A DNA stretch of 64,000 nt, taken from Campylobacter concisus (GTDB lineage Bacteria; Campylobacterota; Campylobacteria; Campylobacterales; Campylobacteraceae). The notes under the pieces are model-generated. The model saw only the letters and a program-made list of their open reading frames with translations. It had not been told where the DNA came from and searched no databases. Every line of letters starts with the position of its first letter. The first letter of the stretch is position 1. Shown piece after piece: positions 63,138-64,000 of this stretch. The stretch spans positions 62,001-126,000 of the forward strand of contig NZ_JAAKYZ010000002.1 in NCBI RefSeq assembly GCF_015229955.1. Reading direction: 5' to 3'. A program made the translations under genes and the position numbers.

Positions 63138-64000
63138 TTGCCCTACGTAAATAAATTTATTGCCACTACAAACAAACAAAAAGCGTATGAAATTTTAATA
63201 AAAACTGGCTTTAGCATGAGAGAAGCGCAACGCCTCATAGATAAAGGTAGGCTGATATGTGGCGGTAGTGTCGTGAGTGAGAAAAATGCCATTTTGTGTG
63301 GCGATATTTTTTTGATCGACTATGAGGCGGAGCCAAAGGGACTTAAGCCGATCTTTGAGTGTGAGAGCTTTGCGGTATTTGACAAGCCAAGTGGAGTGCT
63401 GAGTCACCCAAATGGCAGACACTGTGAGTACTCGCTAAATGATGAAATTTATACGCTTTTTGGACGAGATGCGAGCGTGGCACATAGGCTGGACTTTGAA
63501 ACAAGCGGCGTAATAGTTGTTGGAAAAGATAGAAATTCTACGATTAAACTAAAGAAAATTTTTGAAAATAGAGAGGTTTTTAAAAGCTACGTTGCGATGG
63601 TACAAGGTAAGATCGAGCGAGAATTTACGATCGATGCCAAAATGAATCTAGCAAATAACTACGACGATGTGAAAATGCGGATGCAAATTTGTGAAAATGG
63701 CAAGAGTGCTGTGACTAAAATTTTGCCGATCAGATATTTTGACGATATCGATACGACTTTACTTCGGGCTATTCCTCTCACTGGCAGGCAGCATCAAATT
63801 CGCTTACATTTGTTTCATGTGAAACACAAGATACTTGGTGAACCACTTTATGGTTTGTCACGCCTGCAGATAGAGAAAATTTTAGATAAAGAGATGAGCG
63901 AGCGTGAACGGATAAATTTAACTGGAGCAAAAAGGCTCTTGCTTCACTCGGATGAAATTTCTTTTAAATTTGATAAAATTTTTTATAACATAAAAAGTAA
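63138..64000 (+). CDS. RluA-family pseudouridine synthase, cut by the window end
   Basis: Converts uridine to pseudouridine in rRNA or tRNA. The start is TTG at 63138, with AAAAGGATTACC before it. An S4 RNA-binding domain (about 22-60, SMREAQRLIDKGRLICGG) is followed by the catalytic domain with FAVFDKPSGVLSHP, HRLDFETSGV (catalytic Asp119) and GRQHQIRLH. The frame is open to the last base, giving 287 codons; the end is missing. Its place next to purB and nrdA matches C. jejuni Cj0022c-type genes. Confidence 0.93.
   Translation, partial: MPYVNKFIATTNKQKAYEILIKTGFSMREAQRLIDKGRLICGGSVVSEKNAILCGDIFLIDYEAEPKGLKPIFECESFAVFDKPSGVLSHPNGRHCEYSLNDEIYTLFGRDASVAHRLDFETSGVIVVGKDRNSTIKLKKIFENREVFKSYVAMVQGKIEREFTIDAKMNLANNYDDVKMRMQICENGKSAVTKILPIRYFDDIDTTLLRAIPLTGRQHQIRLHLFHVKHKILGEPLYGLSRLQIEKILDKEMSERERINLTGAKRLLLHSDEISFKFDKIFYNIKS

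Overview
The window is a low-GC chromosomal segment from an epsilonproteobacterium (Campylobacterota), most probably Campylobacter of the C. concisus/curvus type. The case rests on gene content: secG-frr, purB-nrdA beside an RluA-type synthase, recJ near pyrG, a DUF4492 gene before cydAB, desulforubrerythrin, a TRAP dctPQM set and an AstA-type arylsulfotransferase. The frequent AAATTTA words fit the same group. The species name is inference.

Layout. 1-13.3 kb: end of a PatB-like C-S lyase, sodB, TRAP dctPQM, a minus-strand block (two diguanylate cyclases, small acidic protein, MscS channel, beta-carbonic anhydrase), then a plus-strand run (BI-1 protein, ThiD2-like protein, secG, polysaccharide deacetylase, frr). 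13.3-14.1 kb: five tRNA genes (Ser, Cys, Leu and Gly on minus, Ala on plus) with an entericidin-like lipoprotein gene among them. 14.1-25.6 kb: an integrated element in the 3' end of tRNA-Ala(GGC), bounded by a 14-bp direct repeat. It carries a broken integrase, an AlpA-type regulator, an antirepressor, a broken gene with a large structured non-coding tract, a repressor with a consensus promoter, small and large terminase genes and a toxin-antitoxin pair, but no portal, capsid, tail or lysis genes. That is the profile of a phage satellite or stripped prophage. In its middle lies a passenger block: a truncated ribosomal protein S18 gene, a TIGR01777 epimerase and the tail of an IS1595-type transposase.

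25.8-47.6 kb: PepSY membrane protein, nrdB, lipoprotein, nitrilase-fold hydrolase, pcm, outer-membrane protein, a copper-type TonB receptor (OprC/NosA motifs), recJ, flavodoxin-fold oxidoreductase, pyrG, DUF4492-cydAB with a tiny CydX-like ORF, arylsulfotransferase, ilvD, rmuC, DUF5339 protein and desulforubrerythrin. 47.7-53.6 kb: a minus-strand accessory cluster of reductases, dehydrogenases, a tannase-like esterase and ABM-domain proteins, containing two apparent frameshifts. 53.7-61.4 kb: ribonucleotide reduction genes nrdG, a separate glycyl-radical mini-ORF, nrdD and nrdA, with a solitary OLD-family ATPase/nuclease inserted between nrdD and nrdA. The window ends with purB and a pseudouridine synthase cut by the window edge.

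How it works together. Class Ia (NrdA/NrdB) and class III (NrdD/NrdG) ribonucleotide reductases coexist, with a bd-type oxidase, SodB and desulforubrerythrin, which suits a microaerophile able to grow anaerobically. The two most notable items are the class III reductase whose glycyl-radical loop is encoded by its own 56-codon ORF, and the satellite-like element with AlpA and its own terminase pair.
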